Below, one piece after another: positions 30,605 through 31,832 of a DNA stretch of 31,832 bases. The notes below the pieces were generated by a model that saw only the letters and a program-made list of their open reading frames with translations, was not told the DNA's origin and ran no database searches. The translations under genes were made by a program, and so were the position numbers. Every line of letters begins with the position of its first letter. Positions within the stretch are counted from its first letter, which is position 1. The DNA is from Desulfobacter curvatus DSM 3379 (GTDB lineage: Bacteria > Desulfobacterota > Desulfobacteria > Desulfobacterales > Desulfobacteraceae), in assembly GCF_000373985.1 (NCBI RefSeq), contig NZ_KB893095.1:135-31966 (forward strand). The letters are read 5' to 3'.

Positions 30605-31114
30605 TTATTTTTTTCCAAATTTTCTTTTCACTTCGTAGGCATAAGCAACTTCGGAGCCTGCACCGCGTTTTATGTCTTCTATATCGACGAGTGCTGTTGC
30701 CACTTTAATTGCACATTTAGCTGTGATCGTTGATATAGCAGCAAGTTGGCCAAGCAATTCTTGGCCTATTAAGGTAAGTGATCCCAAGGCAACTGCACTC
30801 CCCAATAATGATTTCAGATCGACCGCCGAATACAATCCGCCAAGGACTGTTTTAATTCCATGTTTTTTTATTGCCCATTCGTACTTCTCTAAACGTTCGT
30901 CGATTTCATCAATAATAAATGGTGTTGGTTTCCCGACCATTTCCTTATCCAGCCAGTGAACGAACCCCCGATATTTTTTACGTGCATCTTTGTCTTTCCT
31001 AAATTCTATCACTTGTTCCCATTCAAGTGAATTTTCATCAACTATCTGCAACTCATTAAGGCTTGCAATTATAATATCTCTATCTCCAGGCTTATACTCA
31101 TTTTCCACCTTCAC
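30605..31114 (-). pseudogene. 5'-truncated hypothetical protein (DUF6236-like region)
   Basis: From a GTG at 31114 the frame gives 169 residues, but it is open further upstream to 31141 (reading HATPIFNSKVKVENEY), so the true N-terminus is probably lost. The stretch LEWEQVIEFRKDKDARKKYR followed by HWLDKEM resembles, in my recollection, the C-terminal part of DUF6236-type proteins. The helix DEIDERLEKYEWAIKKHGIK follows. A weakly hydrophobic region (about 95-145, LLGSAVALGSLTLIGQELLG) comes next. Function is unknown. Left-end sequence of the IS4-type element begins near 31140, exactly where homology stops, so insertion probably cut this gene. Codon use is AT-rich, unlike the core genes. Confidence 0.6.
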
Positions 31115-31176
31115 TTTAGAATTGAATATGGGAGTCGCATGTCAATGTCATAAAGTTAAGAATCTTCAATAAGACC

Positions 31177-31204
31177 TTGATTTAATTGATTTTTATGATA
31201 TAAT
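31177..31204 (+). promoter_or_regulatory. Promoter of the insertion element
   Basis: TTGATT (31177-31182) and the perfect -10 TATAAT (31199-31204) are 16 bases apart. They lie within the first 70 bases of the element and about 40 bases before the AGGAG ribosome site of the transposase. Confidence 0.6.
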
Positions 31205-31251
31205 CGTGCTCATTAATGGAACACCAAACATTACACAAATAAGGAGAAAAA

Positions 31252-31832
31252 ATGTCAAAAAAAATAAAAGAAAAAACAATGGTTGGCATGGAACCTGCTT
31301 TTCAAAACATGTACCGAGTTGGTCGAATTTCTTAAAAAAATCCTATATTCTCAAGATTTTGTTTGTCGGCACAAAAGATCTCCAAAAGACTTTATACGCA
31401 ATCGATTGCTTAACTTTCAAATGCTTTTTCTCTACTTCATAAACTTGCCAAAAGGATCATATCAAGATGAGTTAGATCATTTTTTTAAGGCTTTGTTTAA
31501 ATTAGATGTCGCTGTTGCAGTGGTCTCCAAAATGGCATTATGTCTTGCACGTAGGAAGCTTGAATATTCTGCTTTTGTTGAATTTAATCAGCACCTGACC
31601 GAATTTTTCTATAAACATTTCAAAAGTATCAAAACATGGCACGGATTCAATCTCTTAGGAATAGATGGTTCGACTCTCAAGCTATTTAAATATAAAGAAA
31701 TAAGAGAGCATTTCGGTGTGATGAAGCCCAATAATAGTTCCGAAGTTCCAATGGCACGTGTATCTCAGATGTTCGATGTTCTAAATAAACTAACCATTGA
31801 TGCCATTATTAGCCCCTACCATGTCGGAGAAA
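31252..31832 (+). mobile_element. IS4-family transposase, partial, with probable early frameshift
   Basis: The coding frame runs off the window end. From about 31268 it reads (in pieces) LFKTCTELVEFLKKIL, FVCRHKRSPKDFIRNRLLNF and MALCLARRKLEYSAF. It then reaches the first DDE-domain block WHGFNLLGIDGSTLKLF (catalytic Asp in GIDGST) and EVPMARVSQMFDVLN. This matches IS4-family transposases. The best start, ATG 31252 with AGGAG upstream, is in another frame (MSKKIKEKTM..., stopping near 31335). An A-run slip between 31255 and 31280 may therefore have broken the gene, or the real start is a non-ATG codon. The left end of the element is probably near 31140-31150, but the right end is outside the window. 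Confidence 0.8.

Noticed and set aside
31206..31442. 78-codon frame across the transposase start
   Set aside because: It is a third-frame shadow of the transposase region.
1..31832. CRISPR arrays, tRNA and rRNA genes
   Set aside because: No regularly spaced repeats and no recognisable tRNA or rRNA sequence were seen on either strand by eye.

Overview
The window looks like chromosomal sequence from a Gram-negative anaerobe, most likely a Desulfobacterota (delta-proteobacterial) sulfate reducer of the Desulfobacteraceae type. This is inferred from gene content and protein style: a TRAP transporter with a TatT lipoprotein, a sigma-54 activator with a -24/-12 promoter, an acetyl-CoA hydrolase/GNAT fusion, DUF134 and B12 salvage. 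No rRNA or marker gene is present to prove it. No tRNA, rRNA or CRISPR array was seen.

Layout. 410-3332: a CoA-transferase/GNAT fusion, then an uncharacterised acidic protein behind a good sigma-28 (flagellar) promoter candidate. 3379-3928: mobile-element debris (two oppositely oriented group II intron RT pieces and a tyrosine recombinase piece). 3954-5018: a metal/redox-type regulatory locus (DUF134 regulator, Gly/Gln/Arg-rich peptide, DtxR-type repressor) behind a strong promoter framed by a perfect 13-bp inverted repeat. 5029-5911: more decay (RtcB tail, 5'-truncated hybrid histidine kinase) with a parS-like 16-mer between. 5962-9657 (minus): complete TRAP operon tatT-dctP-dctQ-dctM. 9891-13666: NfeD1b-NfeD-FloA membrane-microdomain operon plus a small membrane-anchored protein; the leaders of floA and of that last gene share duplicated sequence blocks. 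13769-17583: AcoR-type sigma-54 activator, paired upstream repeats, a sigma-54 promoter and an aldehyde dehydrogenase. 17820-18488: orphan NarL-type response regulator. 18498-21118 (minus): cobalamin riboswitch, cobT and a DEAD-box helicase. 21241-25024: a small hypothetical, a YczE-type membrane protein, a divergent iron-type alcohol dehydrogenase and a MATE exporter. 25074-26661: DNA repair pair, endonuclease IV (TTG start) and a pyrimidine-dimer glycosylase/DUF1722 protein. 26636-29876 (minus): glpD-glpK with glpF cut to its first ~34 codons by a deletion that fused it tail-to-tail with the repair gene. 29877-31832: AT-rich accessory tail with a long non-coding stretch, a 5'-truncated gene and the left part of an IS4-type element running off the window.

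How parts work together. The sigma-54 activator probably senses a small molecule through its GAF/PAS region and fires the downstream aldehyde dehydrogenase. B12 status controls cobT by riboswitch, possibly with the helicase. The NfeD/FloA set organises membrane domains. GlpK/GlpD feed glycerol to dihydroxyacetone phosphate, but the local facilitator is broken. The window is a working core chromosome with at least four scars of insertion or deletion (3.4-3.9 kb, 5.0-5.9 kb, 26.64 kb, 31.14 kb).
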